This document shows positions 1 through 9,759 of a DNA stretch of 64,000 bases, one piece after another. The stretch spans positions 408,347-472,346 of the forward strand of contig NZ_VUOC01000001.1 in assembly GCF_008386695.1 (NCBI RefSeq), given 5' to 3'. The notes under the pieces are model-generated. The model had not been told where the DNA came from and made no database searches. It worked only from the letters and a program-made list of their open reading frames with translations. This stretch comes from Chitinophaga agrisoli (GTDB taxonomy: Bacteria; Bacteroidota; Bacteroidia; Chitinophagales; Chitinophagaceae). The translations under genes were made by a program, and so were the position numbers. The number at the start of each line of letters is the position of its first letter. Position 1 is the first letter of the stretch.

Positions 1-23
1 CACAAAAAGCGTTGACCCTTAAC

Positions 24-45
24 TTATCCACCATACTTATCCACA
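24..45 (+). other. Two DnaA-box matches
   Basis: TTATCCACC lies at 24-32 and TTATCCACA, an exact match to the classical DnaA box, at 37-45, in the same orientation and 13 bp apart. AT-rich DNA follows to about 240. Two such 9-mers within 22 bp are unlikely by chance in 64 kb. They could be the edge of a replication origin or a DnaA-regulated promoter. The upstream side is outside the window, so the function is unproven. Confidence 0.5.
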
Positions 46-238
46 TCCGAAACGGTGCAAGATAACAAATGTAACAATTATTTTTAATCCGTAGTTAACT
101 TTCGTCCAACTTTTTCAATTCCTCACAGACCCTACGGTAATAACTATAAACGTCTTTTTTAACATTTTATTATACGACCCGGAAACCATTTGCTCAATTG
201 TTCACCCTTATGTCCAGAACTGTAGTGCAAGTTAATAA

Positions 239-2287
239 TTATTTTATTAAATTAATTATTTCTTGTATATAAAAGACAGGTTTAATACAATGGTAATCTT
301 CGCAAACGTAGACCAGGGTTTCTCCCGGGCGTTCGCGCTGTTCGAGCAAAGGCAGGCCAGGCTGGTCTTTCTCAGCACCCAGCAGTACTTTGAAGGGGAT
401 GTAATACCCATGTACTTCCTGCATGCGGGCGCGGTACTCTTTGCCCACAATGGCTATTTCCCGCGTGCCTTTTACCATTTGTAAAATGCCTGCCGCCCAG
501 ATCCCGAAGGAGGTAGGATAGCGGACAACGGTTTGCGATAAACGTGCCAGCATATCTACAGCGCGGGCGGCCCAGGCGCGATCATCGAACACTACTGAAA
601 GATACCATAAGTTATTGACCATAAGGGCGTTGCCACTGGGCACGGCGCCGTCGTATACTTCTTTTTTGCGCACGATAACATCGTGCTGGTGTTGCATGGT
701 GTAGTAGAAGTAGCTGCCGGCTTCGTCAGAGAACTGGCTGATAACCACGTCTGTAAGCTGTTTGGCCCTATGGAGCCAGTGCAGGTGGCCGGTTACTTCC
801 TGGAGGGCGATGAGGGCGCGGATAAGGCAGGCATAATCATCCAGGAAGGCGGGATATTTAGGGGTATCTGCCTTGTAGGTATGATAGAAGACGCCTTCCT
901 GGCCGGGCTGCTGCATATTGCGCCAGCAGCAATCCATGGCGCGTACGGCCATATGGAGGTAATGATCTTCCCGGAGGGCGGCGTAGGCTTTGCAGCAGGC
1001 GTGGATCATGAGGGCGTTCCAGCCCAGCAGGATCTTATCATCCAGGCCGGGGCGGATGCGGGTATCCCTGACGGCGAGGAGCTGCTGGCGGCAGTTATGC
1101 AGGAGGGTTTCCAGGGCGGCCTGGTCTATGCCTTTTTCTGCAGCGAATTCCGCCAGGGGCTTACGGATCCAGAGTATATTCTGTTCTTCCCAGTTGCCAT
1201 GTTCCGTAACATCGTAGAACTCGCAGAACAGGGGAGCCTTATCGCCCAGGATGGCCTGTACTTCTGTGAGGCTCCAGGTATAGAACTTGCCTTCCACCCC
1301 TTCCGAATCCGCATCGAGGGCTGCGTAAAACGCCCCATTTAGGTGGGTCATTTCCCGCTCAATGAATTCGAGGGTATGGTGGATAGTTTGTGCATATATT
1401 TTATTCCCCGTAAGCTGGTAGGCCTCGCAGAGGGTATCTACCAGTAGGGCGTTATCGTACAGCATTTTCTCAAAATGCGGCGCTAACCATTGCTCATCCG
1501 TACTATAGCGGGCAAAGCCGCCGCCCAGCTGGTCGTAGATGCCGCCCTGCAGCATTTTGTCCAGGGACAGGAGGGCCTGTTGCAGGCCTTCCGGGGCATT
1601 GAAGCTGTGATGGTAGCGGAGCAGGTACTGGATGGTGAAGGTACCCGGGAATTTGGGCGCCCTGCCGAAGCCGCCCCAGGCGGTATCTGCCTGGGTCATG
1701 ATATTCTTATAAATGGTATCGCACTGATCGCGGGTGAAGAGCTCCTGCTTAGGTATATTTAAGAAGGAGCCGGTTTGGGTACCAAACTGGTTGGACTGGG
1801 CCAGGTGATCTGTAAGGTTGGCGGCCTGCTGGTCGATATCTTCCCGGCGTTCGTTAAAAGCCTGGGAGAGGGCGGTGAGCACTTCTTTCCAGGAGGGGCG
1901 GTTAAACGCTTTTACGGGCGGGAAGTAGGTACCTCCGTAAAAGGGCCGTTTATCCGGGGTAAGGAAGACGTTGAGGGGCCATCCACCGGAGCCGGTCATG
2001 GCCTGCACGGCATCCATATATATATGATCGAGGTCCGGGCGTTCTTCCCGGTCTATTTTAATATTAATAAAATGCTCGTTCATGATGCGGGCGGTATCCG
2101 CATCTTCGAAGCTTTCCCGTTCCATGACATGGCACCAGTGGCAGGCGGCGTAACCTATGCTGACGAGTATAGGTTTATCTTCCTGCTGGGCGCGTTGCAA
2201 CGCTTCCTCGCCCCAGGGATACCAATCCACGGGGTTATGTGCATGTTGGAGCAGATACGGACTTGTTTCCCCCACTAACTTATTCAT
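239..2287 (-). CDS. Thioredoxin-domain protein, DUF255 (YyaL/SPATA20-like) family
   Basis: A 682-residue cytosolic protein. It starts with the family signature [19 protein letters not shown], followed by a thioredoxin-like domain with the CHWC motif ([11 protein letters not shown], about residues 44-55) and a long C-terminal (alpha/alpha)6-barrel region resembling N-acylglucosamine 2-epimerases. Length and domain order are normal for the family. The biochemical role is not established; a redox or sugar-related function is only inferred. It is monocistronic or last in its unit, because the terminator of hemD lies upstream at 2437-2459. The start is fixed by the conserved N-terminus. The opposite strand carries several long open frames that are shadows. 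Confidence 0.9.
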   Translation of the reverse strand: MNKLVGETSPYLLQHAHNPVDWYPWGEEALQRAQQEDKPILVSIGYAACHWCHVMERESFEDADTARIMNEHFINIKIDREERPDLDHIYMDAVQAMTGSGGWPLNVFLTPDKRPFYGGTYFPPVKAFNRPSWKEVLTALSQAFNERREDIDQQAANLTDHLAQSNQFGTQTGSFLNIPKQELFTRDQCDTIYKNIMTQADTAWGGFGRAPKFPGTFTIQYLLRYHHSFNAPEGLQQALLSLDKMLQGGIYDQLGGGFARYSTDEQWLAPHFEKMLYDNALLVDTLCEAYQLTGNKIYAQTIHHTLEFIEREMTHLNGAFYAALDADSEGVEGKFYTWSLTEVQAILGDKAPLFCEFYDVTEHGNWEEQNILWIRKPLAEFAAEKGIDQAALETLLHNCRQQLLAVRDTRIRPGLDDKILLGWNALMIHACCKAYAALREDHYLHMAVRAMDCCWRNMQQPGQEGVFYHTYKADTPKYPAFLDDYACLIRALIALQEVTGHLHWLHRAKQLTDVVISQFSDEAGSYFYYTMQHQHDVIVRKKEVYDGAVPSGNALMVNNLWYLSVVFDDRAWAARAVDMLARLSQTVVRYPTSFGIWAAGILQMVKGTREIAIVGKEYRARMQEVHGYYIPFKVLLGAEKDQPGLPLLEQRERPGETLVYVCEDYHCIKPVFYIQEIINLIK

Positions 2288-2436
2288 CCACGTTCATGAT
2301 TTAATTCAGCGGTGCTCATGAACACATCATGCTGATTCACGTTCACACAGGCTATGGTTAAAGTAAAATGATTCCGGATAGATCTTGTTGGCTTGCTTAT
2401 GACAATTTAGTTAATATCTTATATATCAGCAAAAAA

Positions 2437-2459
2437 AAGGACGGTATTTAACCGTCCTT
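2437..2459 (-). terminator. Intrinsic terminator of hemD
   Basis: A perfect 9-bp stem (AAGGACGGT / ACCGTCCTT) with loop ATTTA. Read on the minus strand it is followed by a run of eight U. It sits 34 bases after the hemD stop and before the DUF255 gene. Confidence 0.85.
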
Positions 2460-2492
2460 CTCAAGTAAATTATCTTTTTGCTTCCTGAGCTG

Positions 2493-3287
2493 TTATTTTT
2501 TGTTCAATTCGGAGAGGTATTGCTCCAGGGCAGCTACCATGGAGGGAGCCTGCGGTGCGGGGGCTTTCACATCCAGCCGGAGGCCGGCCTCTTCCACGGC
2601 GGCGGAAGTGCTGGGGCCGAAGGCGCCGATGCGGGTACCGTTCTGCTGGTATTGCGGCAGATTCTCGAACAGGGATCTTACGCCTGAGGGGCTAAAGAAT
2701 ACGATCATATCGTATTCCTTTGTAGAAAGAATCTCCTTTACATCGTTAGAGACTGTTTTGTAGAGTGTAGCGGTAGCGTACTCACATTTATTGGCCTTTA
2801 ACCATTCTTCGATATCTTTTTTCTGGCTGTCAGAGCTGGGGAAGAGGAACTTTTCATTGTCCCGGTGTTTGTTCATCACTTCCAGGAGGCTTTTGGTAGA
2901 GCCGTCTGCCCCATAGAACACCTTACGCTTACGGTACAGTATAAATTTCTGCAGATAGAGCGCTACGGCTTCTGTGATACAAAAGTATTTGCAATCCTGC
3001 GACACTTTGATCTTCATTTCTTCACAGACCCTGAAGAAGTGATCCACCGAATTACGGCTGGTAAAGATGACTGCCGTAAAGTTCAGGATATCAATCTTTT
3101 GTTTCCTGAAGTCTTTGGCAGATAATCCTTCCACCCTTATAAACGGAAAAAAATCCAATTTTACATTGAACTTTTTAGCCAGATCATAATAGGGGGATTT
3201 CTCAGTTTCAGGCTTTGGCTGGGAAATGAGGATCGACTGAACATGATGTTTTACTTGCAAATCTGTTTTTGGCCCGCCTTTAATCAT
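2493..3287 (-). CDS. hemD: Uroporphyrinogen-III synthase
   Basis: A 264-residue enzyme of tetrapyrrole synthesis that closes and inverts hydroxymethylbilane to uroporphyrinogen III. The sequence shows the two Rossmann-like lobes of the family: conserved pieces include FTSRNSVDHFF in the first lobe, and FLFPSS plus MIVFFSPSGVRSLFENL in the second, with AFGPSTSAAVEEAGL near the C-terminus. HemD is poorly conserved in general, but this arrangement and length are typical of Bacteroidota HemD. The next upstream gene (DUF4271) is 42 bases away on the same strand, so the two are probably co-transcribed; DUF4271 proteins are often found beside hemD in this phylum. Confidence 0.88.
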   Translation of the reverse strand: MIKGGPKTDLQVKHHVQSILISQPKPETEKSPYYDLAKKFNVKLDFFPFIRVEGLSAKDFRKQKIDILNFTAVIFTSRNSVDHFFRVCEEMKIKVSQDCKYFCITEAVALYLQKFILYRKRKVFYGADGSTKSLLEVMNKHRDNEKFLFPSSDSQKKDIEEWLKANKCEYATATLYKTVSNDVKEILSTKEYDMIVFFSPSGVRSLFENLPQYQQNGTRIGAFGPSTSAAVEEAGLRLDVKAPAPQAPSMVAALEQYLSELNKK

Positions 3288-3329
3288 ACTTAATTTGCTC
3301 TTGTGTTAACAATTGCAGTAATTGGTTAA

Positions 3330-4520
3330 TTAATTACCCGTTAACCAAATGAGCAGCACCTTAGTTAAAAGCAACACAGGCGCTACTTCGAATGCGCAAA
3401 GGTAAAGAAAAAAATGCAATTTACTGAAAGATAGATACTGCTTTACTACAGAATAGGCCCTAACATACCTGTACCCAATTAATAAGGTTATAAAAAATAA
3501 TGATATATATAGGAAGGCACGGGCGATTTCCGGCTGGCAAAAAGCCAGGATCACCAGGAAAGGCACCAGCAATATGCCGAGCACTTTATTAATAAGGTTG
3601 AGTATGAAGATGTAAGCATCCGCGAGGTCTGAATTGCCGAACAACCATCCACAGAAGCGGAGCACTACGAACTTAATGCCATAGATGAGGGCTACGAGGA
3701 TGATGAGGCCCGGGATCAGCAGCCAGGCGTCTGCATTAAAGATATATTGCTGACGGTACATCAGGAGGTAGAGGTATAACCCTACGCTGATGACGAAGAA
3801 CATATTTAACAGGAAGTTAGGGAAGGGCGATTGCGACAACTGGTCCTTTAGCTGGCGTTGGCTAAGGGTAGGGTTGAGGAAAGCCCGGAAGAGGTCTGAA
3901 AAATATTTGAGGTACGACAGGCGGATGACGCCGAGTAACATGACCACCCCTCCTACCAGGTACACCAGCCAATCGAGGTCCTTATAGGGCCGCAGGGTGT
4001 TTAGATCGTAATACTGTGGTTTGTTGGGATGCAAAAACATGTTCTTACTGGCCAGGTTCCTTAAAAAGACGTCGTATGCTGTTTCCTGGTGTAAAGGTAG
4101 TTTAGGTTGCTGCGGCAGCGTATCAGTAGCGGCTTGCCGGGCATTGGCCGGCTGGGCGTTGGTGAGCGTGGCATTTGTGCCGGCGGGCGCGGGGCGGCCA
4201 CTGGCGCCGGGCGGTGTAACGCCGGTGGTAACGGTGGCGGAGGCCGGGTTAGCGGGCTTGCCGGAAGGCTGTTGCGTGGCAGCAGAGGTATTAGTTTGTT
4301 GTGCGGCGGCGGCAGCCTGTTTGAGGGCGGCGGCGGCGCGGGCGCTATCGCTGAGTGGTTTTTTCTTTACCACCGGTTTGGGACGGGCGGTATCCAGCTT
4401 TTGCGTAACGGCATTATTGGTTACAGGCGCGTTATTACCTGCACTGTCTGTTTGCGCCCGCAACTGTATACTACTGAAGATGAATAGGAATAGTAAGAAT
4501 AACCCGTTTCGCACCAGCAT
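3330..4520 (-). CDS. DUF4271 domain membrane protein
   Basis: A 396-residue inner-membrane protein. An N-terminal signal/anchor (MLVRNGLFLLFLFIFSS) is followed by a low-complexity linker rich in A, T, P, Q and N (about residues 25-135), then a DUF4271 domain with six or so hydrophobic segments (about 180-395). No catalytic motif is visible and the function of the family is unknown. It is 42 bases upstream of hemD. The linker has no recognisable repeat unit. A TATCTTTG promoter box lies just upstream of the start. Confidence 0.85.
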   Translation of the reverse strand: MLVRNGLFLLFLFIFSSIQLRAQTDSAGNNAPVTNNAVTQKLDTARPKPVVKKKPLSDSARAAAALKQAAAAAQQTNTSAATQQPSGKPANPASATVTTGVTPPGASGRPAPAGTNATLTNAQPANARQAATDTLPQQPKLPLHQETAYDVFLRNLASKNMFLHPNKPQYYDLNTLRPYKDLDWLVYLVGGVVMLLGVIRLSYLKYFSDLFRAFLNPTLSQRQLKDQLSQSPFPNFLLNMFFVISVGLYLYLLMYRQQYIFNADAWLLIPGLIILVALIYGIKFVVLRFCGWLFGNSDLADAYIFILNLINKVLGILLVPFLVILAFCQPEIARAFLYISLFFITLLIGYRYVRAYSVVKQYLSFSKLHFFLYLCAFEVAPVLLLTKVLLIWLTGN

Positions 4521-4533
4521 ATATTTATATTTG

Positions 4534-4561
4534 CAAAGATAGTATAATTGTCCATAGTCGC
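4534..4561 (-). promoter_or_regulatory. Promoter of DUF4271-hemD unit
   Basis: The minus strand carries TATCTTTG (4534-4541), an exact match to the Bacteroidota -7 consensus TANNTTTG. It is preceded 20 bases upstream by TTTA, a near match to the -33 TTTG box. The predicted start is only about 8-10 bases before the ATG at 4520. Confidence 0.5.
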
Positions 4562-4638
4562 TAAAGAAGACGGGCGAAGGCCTGGCGGGCGCTGTGCAGC
4601 GGTGAGACCCGTGACCAACAACTATCTACCTTATTATT

Positions 4639-5763
4639 ATGGCCGGTATTTATTTACATATTCCGTTTTGCAGGCAGGCTTGTTACTACTGCAATTTTCA
4701 CTTTTCAACTTCACTGCAACAAAAGGAACCCCTGGTGGACTGTTTGCTGGCGGAAATGACCTTGCAACAGCCTTATCTGCAGGGGCAGCCGGTACATACC
4801 CTTTATTTTGGCGGCGGCACTCCCAGCCTGCTGGCGGAAGACGATCTGCGCCGTTTGATGGAGCGGCTGCATGCCCTGTTTCCCATCGCGCCGGAGGCAG
4901 AAATAACCCTGGAAGCCAATCCTGACGATCTGCAGCCCGGTAAACTACGGGCCTTAAAGACCGTGGGGATCAACCGGCTGAGCATAGGCGTACAATCTTT
5001 TCACGAAGCGGACCTGCGGTGGATGAACCGCGCGCATAACAGCAGCCAGGCGTTGCAATGCATACAGGACGCGCAGGCAGCCGGTTTCGATAACCTGAGC
5101 ATAGACCTTATCTACGGCGGGCCTACGCTGAGCGATGAAGGCTGGGCACAGAACGTACAGCAGGCCATCGCCCTAAAAGTACCCCACCTCTCCTGCTATG
5201 CGCTGACGGTGGAACCAGGAACCGCGCTGGACGCTTTTATCCGCAAACAGCAGGTGGCGCCCGTGGACCCAGACAAAGCCGCCCGGCATTTTGAGCAGCT
5301 GATGCAATGGGTAGGACAGGCAGGTTATGAACACTACGAGATCTCCAATTTTGCGTTGCCCGGCTGGCGCTCCCGCCATAACAGCAGTTACTGGCAGGGG
5401 CATCATTACCTGGGACTGGGCCCATCCGCCCACTCCTTTAACGGCCATAGCCGGCAATGGAATGTATCCAATAACGCCCGGTATATAAACGCGCTACAGG
5501 AGGGAAAAGTGCCTTTTGAGATAGAAAACCTTACGCCGGCGATGATGCTGAATGAGTATATCATGACCTCCCTGCGTACGCTGGAAGGCTGTAACCTGAC
5601 GCTGGTGGAAGAGCGGTATGGGGCAGATAAACGCCGGGAGCTGGAGCGCGGCAGCCAGGTGTTTGTAGAGGCCGGGCAAATGCGGCAGGAAGGGAGTATG
5701 TTGGTATTGAACCCGGAAGGGCGGCTGTTTGCGGATGGGATAGCAGCGGAGTTGTTTGTTTGA
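4639..5763 (+). CDS. hemW: Radical SAM heme chaperone HemW
   Basis: A 374-residue protein of the HemN/HemW family. The 4Fe-4S/SAM motif CRQACYYC (CX3CX2C) is at about residues 11-18, without the extra N-terminal cysteine arrangement of true HemN oxidases. GGGTPS and the SIGVQSF and HYEISNFA signatures follow, and a HemN C-terminal domain ends the protein. HemW binds heme and is thought to deliver it to respiratory proteins, not to oxidise coproporphyrinogen. It is divergent from the DUF4271-hemD unit, so tetrapyrrole functions sit on both sides of this promoter region. Confidence 0.92.
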   Translation: MAGIYLHIPFCRQACYYCNFHFSTSLQQKEPLVDCLLAEMTLQQPYLQGQPVHTLYFGGGTPSLLAEDDLRRLMERLHALFPIAPEAEITLEANPDDLQPGKLRALKTVGINRLSIGVQSFHEADLRWMNRAHNSSQALQCIQDAQAAGFDNLSIDLIYGGPTLSDEGWAQNVQQAIALKVPHLSCYALTVEPGTALDAFIRKQQVAPVDPDKAARHFEQLMQWVGQAGYEHYEISNFALPGWRSRHNSSYWQGHHYLGLGPSAHSFNGHSRQWNVSNNARYINALQEGKVPFEIENLTPAMMLNEYIMTSLRTLEGCNLTLVEERYGADKRRELERGSQVFVEAGQMRQEGSMLVLNPEGRLFADGIAAELFV

Positions 5764-5841
5764 TGCGGGAGGAGCGACTGATAGCGGTAGATCACGGCGG
5801 GGACGCATCCGCGTTTGGACATGCCCCCGCTGTACTGCAAC

Positions 5842-6726
5842 CTATCGTTTTACTTCGTGAAATTGTTTTCCTTCTGTTGTTTCGAGGAAATTCACCGCCT
5901 CATCATGATCCGTGGAGGTGCTGACCGGCAGCCATTGTTCCAGTTCTGCGAGCTTAGCCGCTTCTGCCTGTTTTACGATACTTACTGCCTCACTGCCCAG
6001 GAGCAGGTGTACCGGAGGCTCCGGATGATCTACGAGCTCTATCATCACTTTTGCCGCCTTATCCGGATCGCCCATGGGGCTGAACTTACCACTTTTAAAG
6101 AGGTTGATCCTGGCGCCTACCGTTGTTTCATACCCTTCTATTTCCGGGGCGAACGACATAGAATCTGTAGCCCAGTCTGTGCGGAAACCGCCCGGTTCTA
6201 CAGATGTAACCCGGATGCCCAGGGGTTGCACTTCTTTGGATAATGTTTCGCTGAAACCACCCAGCCCGAACTTAGCCGTTTGATAGATAGATAACCCTAC
6301 GCCACCTACCCTGCCGCCGGTAGAGCTGATCTGCAGGATACGGCCGGAGCGCTGTTTGCGCATGTAGGGCAGTACCGCGCGGGTGATCTCTATGGGCGCG
6401 TATAAATTAGTTTCCAGCTGGCTGCGTACCTGCTCATGCGTGAAGGCTTCCGTAGCGCCGGTGATACCGAAACCGGCGTTATTCACCAGTACGTCTATAC
6501 GGCCAAAATGCTGGATGGTTTTGGCTACGGCATCGGCGATCTGCTGCTGGTTGGTAACATCCAGCTGAATGGGCAGGATCTGGCCGGGGTATTTTTCTGT
6601 AAGATCTTTTAACTGTTCCGGCTTGCGGGCAGTGGCGGCCACCTGGTCACCTTTTGCTAATACGGCCTGTGTGAGGCTGCGGCCAAGGCCGCGGGAACTA
6701 CCTGTGATAAACCAAATCTTTGTCAT
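5842..6726 (-). CDS. SDR family oxidoreductase
   Basis: A 294-residue classical short-chain dehydrogenase/reductase. The Rossmann nucleotide motif TGSSRGLGRSL is at about residues 8-18, NNAGFG at about 85-90, the catalytic Ser in ISSTGGRVGG, and the YxxxK pair in SIYQTAKFG at about 152-158. The long C-terminal tail is typical of the group that acts on ketones or aldehydes with NADP. The substrate cannot be told from sequence. It is monocistronic, convergent with hemW, with 78 bases between the genes. Confidence 0.9.
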   Translation of the reverse strand: MTKIWFITGSSRGLGRSLTQAVLAKGDQVAATARKPEQLKDLTEKYPGQILPIQLDVTNQQQIADAVAKTIQHFGRIDVLVNNAGFGITGATEAFTHEQVRSQLETNLYAPIEITRAVLPYMRKQRSGRILQISSTGGRVGGVGLSIYQTAKFGLGGFSETLSKEVQPLGIRVTSVEPGGFRTDWATDSMSFAPEIEGYETTVGARINLFKSGKFSPMGDPDKAAKVMIELVDHPEPPVHLLLGSEAVSIVKQAEAAKLAELEQWLPVSTSTDHDEAVNFLETTEGKQFHEVKR

Positions 6727-7260
6727 TGTTTGTTGTTTTATTTAGTACAAAGTTCGGGCAGATAGAGGGGTTGGTGTTTTGTTAAACGGCTCAAAGTAGT
6801 TTGTTGAAAAGTGCAGGGGGATTCTGGTTGTTTCCGGGCGTTTTCCGGGGTGTTTTCCCGGGCGCGGCTGTATCCTGGCAGGAATCCCCCAGCAAACTGC
6901 GCCTGGCTGTGGGGAATACTATTGGGCGTTGGGGGCGTGGCGGGGCATTGCTAATATTGGGCGACAACAAGCGTGTCACGCCAGCCAAGGTTTGCTTTGG
7001 GGATCCCTGCAGGAAACTGGCGGAGCGGCAGGATGGAGGATACCGCAAAAGCACGCCGAAAAAGTGCGTGTAATGAAACGGCAATGGTTGGTTCGCCATG
7101 TTGGTTCGCCATGTCGGTGCTCAATAATGATTCTCAATAATGGACATTGGTGTTCGCAAACGGACGGTTATGGGTGATTGACGGTGAGTAAGCTATTGAA
7201 TAATAGCGTGTTGCTGATTTGGTATATTCTTGGAGCCCAGGTTTTTATAATGGATCCGTT
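6727..7260. other. 534-bp intergenic region with short duplications
   Basis: No gene is supported. Short open frames exist on both strands (for example 6801-7073 plus) but show no family resemblance. The DNA has a 13-bp tandem duplication GTTGGTTCGCCAT at 7087-7099 and 7100-7112, and the 10-mer CTCAATAATG occurs twice just after it. It separates two divergent genes and must hold both promoters, but I cannot assign them with confidence. Confidence 0.5.
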
Positions 7261-9639
7261 ATGCTAAAGAACTACTTTAAAATTGCTTTCCGTACCCTGG
7301 GGAAGAGCAAGCTGTATTCTGCCATCAATATTACGGGCCTGGCTGCAGGTATGGCCATTGCCATGCTGATTGGGCTGTGGATACTGGATGAATGGACCTT
7401 TGACAAACAGTTTGACAACCATACCCGTATTGCCCAGGTATGGCAAAACACCACGAATAACGGCGCGGTGGGCACCGGCAATAATGAGCCCTATCCCCTT
7501 GGGGAAGCGCTGCGCCGGGATTATGGCAGCGATTTTAAATATGTAGCGGTAAGCACCTGGAACCAGACGCATATCCTTTCCAGGGGTGATAAGAACCTGA
7601 GCAGCATGGGTATATTCTGCGAGCCGGACCTGCCTAAGATGCTGACGCCCCGGATGCTGGCCGGCACCAATGATCTACGATCACCCAATACTATATTACT
7701 ATCCCGTTCCCAGGCCAAAGCCTGTTTTGGGGACGAAGACCCATTACATCAGACCTTACAGGTAAATAATAAAACAGCGGTGGTGGTAACCGGGGTGTAT
7801 GAAGATATGCCTTACAACTCCAGCTTTGCGCAGGTGGGTTTTATGATGCCTTTTGAGCAGTATGCGCGCAATGAGGGGCTTTATGAGAGTGATAATCCCT
7901 GGCGGGCCAACTCTTACCGGACCTATGTGCAGCTAGCGGACCATGCCCGTATGGCCACCGTATCTGCCAAGATCCGGGATGTGAAGATGCGGCATGTACG
8001 TGCGGATGAACAGAACTTCCATCCGCAGCTGTTCCTGCACCCTATGGACCGGTGGCACCTGTTTTCTGCGTTTAAGAACGGGGTGAATACCGGGGGGCAG
8101 ATCCGGTATGTTTGGCTGTTTGGCGTGAGCGGGATATTCGTGCTGTTGCTGGCGTGCATCAATTTTATGAACCTGAGCACGGCCAGGTCTGAGAAAAGGG
8201 CCAAGGAAGTGGGCATCCGCAAAACAATTGGCTCTGAACGGCGGCAGCTGATCGCCCAGTTCTTTTGCGAATCTTTGCTGATGACCAGTATAGCCCTTGT
8301 GCTGGCGTTGCTGCTGGCGCAGCTGTTATTGCCTTTATTTAATACGGTGGCAGATAAGCGGATGGCCCTGTTATGGGGCAGCCCTTTATTCTGGCTGCTT
8401 TGTATAGGTTTTAGCCTGGTGACGGCCATGATAGCCGGCAGTTACCCGGCCTTGTACCTGTCCTCCTTCCGCCCGGTGAAAGTGCTGAAAGGTACTTTCC
8501 GGGCGGGACGGGCAGCGGTGATACCGCGCCGGGTGTTGGTGGTGGTGCAGTTTAGCGTTTCCATTGTGCTGATCATTGCCACGATCGTAGTTTTCCGCCA
8601 GGTGAAATTTGCGGAGAGCCGGCCTATTGGTTATGACCGTAACGGACTGGTGATGCTGCCCATGTATACCCCTGATATACACACGCATTTTGACGCGGTA
8701 AAACATGATCTGCTGGCGACCGGCGCTATACTGAATATGGCGGAGAGCTGGAGCCCGGTAACCGCTGTCTGGAGCACCAACAGCGGATTTAACTGGGAAG
8801 GACGCGACCCCAATATGGCGCTGGATTTCCCGAATGACGGCGTATCCTATGACTATGGTAAAACATTGGGCTGGCAGTTTGTAGCCGGGCGGGATTTTGA
8901 CCGTTCTTTTGCGGGGGATAGCGCCGCTTTTGTGATCAATGAAGCCGCCGCCAAATTTATGGGGCTTAAAGATCCTATAGGCGCGCGGGTTACCTGGGAT
9001 GATGAACCCTATACTATTATCGGTATTATTAAGGATGTGATAGCGGAATCGCCTTATGAGGCGGTGCGGCCGTCGCTGTTCCATATCAATAACGACCCTG
9101 GTACGCGTATGATCGTGAAGATCAATCCCAAAGTAAGCGCGGTGGAGGCCCTTCGTAAAACGGAAGCCGTGTTTAAAAAATATAGCCCGCAGCAACCTTT
9201 TGACTATCAGTTTGTGGACCAGGAATATGCCAGGAAGTTTGGCGATGAGCAGCGTTTTGGACAGCTGGCCACCGTGTTTTCTATTCTGGCGATCCTTATC
9301 AGCTGTTTGGGACTCTTTGGGATGGCATCTTTCATAGCGGAGCAACGCACCAAGGAAATAGGCGTGCGGAAGGTGCTGGGCGCTACGCTGTTTAGCCTGT
9401 GGCGGTTGTTATCATCTGATTTTGTGGTACTGGTGGTGATATCTGTAGGTATTGCGTTTCCGCTGGCGTACTTTTTTATGGCCAGCTGGCTGCAGCATTA
9501 TGACTACAGGACAGATCTGAGCTGGTGGATATTTGCAGTGGCGGGCGTGGGGACGCTGATGATCACTTTGTTGACGGTGAGTTACCAGGCGATCAGGGCG
9601 GCGATGATGGACCCGGTGAAGAGTTTGAGAATGGAATAG
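7261..9639 (+). CDS. ABC transporter permease, FtsX/MacB type
   Basis: A 792-residue inner-membrane protein with two MacB periplasmic core domains and two FtsX permease domains. The first FtsX block contains FMNLSTARSEKRAKEVGIRK (about residues 295-315) and the second MASFIAEQRTKEIGVRKVLGA (about 685-705). The N-terminal MLKNYFKIAFRTL is the usual start of this Chitinophaga-type family, so the ATG at 7261 is preferred over the one at 7219. No ATPase partner is adjacent; members of this family are commonly orphans in this phylum. The substrate is unknown; roles in export or envelope stress are inferred from MacB relatives. Confidence 0.9.
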   Translation: MLKNYFKIAFRTLGKSKLYSAINITGLAAGMAIAMLIGLWILDEWTFDKQFDNHTRIAQVWQNTTNNGAVGTGNNEPYPLGEALRRDYGSDFKYVAVSTWNQTHILSRGDKNLSSMGIFCEPDLPKMLTPRMLAGTNDLRSPNTILLSRSQAKACFGDEDPLHQTLQVNNKTAVVVTGVYEDMPYNSSFAQVGFMMPFEQYARNEGLYESDNPWRANSYRTYVQLADHARMATVSAKIRDVKMRHVRADEQNFHPQLFLHPMDRWHLFSAFKNGVNTGGQIRYVWLFGVSGIFVLLLACINFMNLSTARSEKRAKEVGIRKTIGSERRQLIAQFFCESLLMTSIALVLALLLAQLLLPLFNTVADKRMALLWGSPLFWLLCIGFSLVTAMIAGSYPALYLSSFRPVKVLKGTFRAGRAAVIPRRVLVVVQFSVSIVLIIATIVVFRQVKFAESRPIGYDRNGLVMLPMYTPDIHTHFDAVKHDLLATGAILNMAESWSPVTAVWSTNSGFNWEGRDPNMALDFPNDGVSYDYGKTLGWQFVAGRDFDRSFAGDSAAFVINEAAAKFMGLKDPIGARVTWDDEPYTIIGIIKDVIAESPYEAVRPSLFHINNDPGTRMIVKINPKVSAVEALRKTEAVFKKYSPQQPFDYQFVDQEYARKFGDEQRFGQLATVFSILAILISCLGLFGMASFIAEQRTKEIGVRKVLGATLFSLWRLLSSDFVVLVVISVGIAFPLAYFFMASWLQHYDYRTDLSWWIFAVAGVGTLMITLLTVSYQAIRAAMMDPVKSLRME

Positions 9640-9640
9640 C

Positions 9641-9685
9641 TGATGTGCTGATGTGCTGATATGCTAATGTGCTAATGTGCTAATG
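9641..9685 (+). repeat. 8-bp tandem array after permease stop
   Basis: About 5.6 copies of an 8-bp unit: TGATGTGC twice, TGATATGC, TAATGTGC twice, then TAATG. It begins one base after the permease stop codon (TAG 9637-9639). Every unit carries TGA or TAA, and because 8 is not a multiple of 3 it stops all frames. It belongs to the same family as the arrays near 23.6, 23.85, 37.66 and 37.72 kb. Confidence 0.85.
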
Positions 9686-9715
9686 GGGAATGCAGCGGAG
9701 ATAGATAGATAAGGG

Positions 9716-9745
9716 CCCATCGCCGTTGGTAAAAATGGCGATGGG
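9716..9745 (-). terminator. Hairpin between convergent genes
   Basis: A perfect 9-bp stem CCCATCGCC / GGCGATGGG with a 12-base loop, between the permease and the EEP nuclease gene. No strong T run follows on either side, so termination by it is inferred from position. Confidence 0.55.
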
Positions 9746-9759
9746 CGGGATGAAATGAC

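Noticed and set aside
6791-7099. Open frames on both strands in the 6.8-7.1 kb gap
   Set aside because: Proline- and glycine-rich translations without domain signs, overlapping each other; no promoter or start context supports them.
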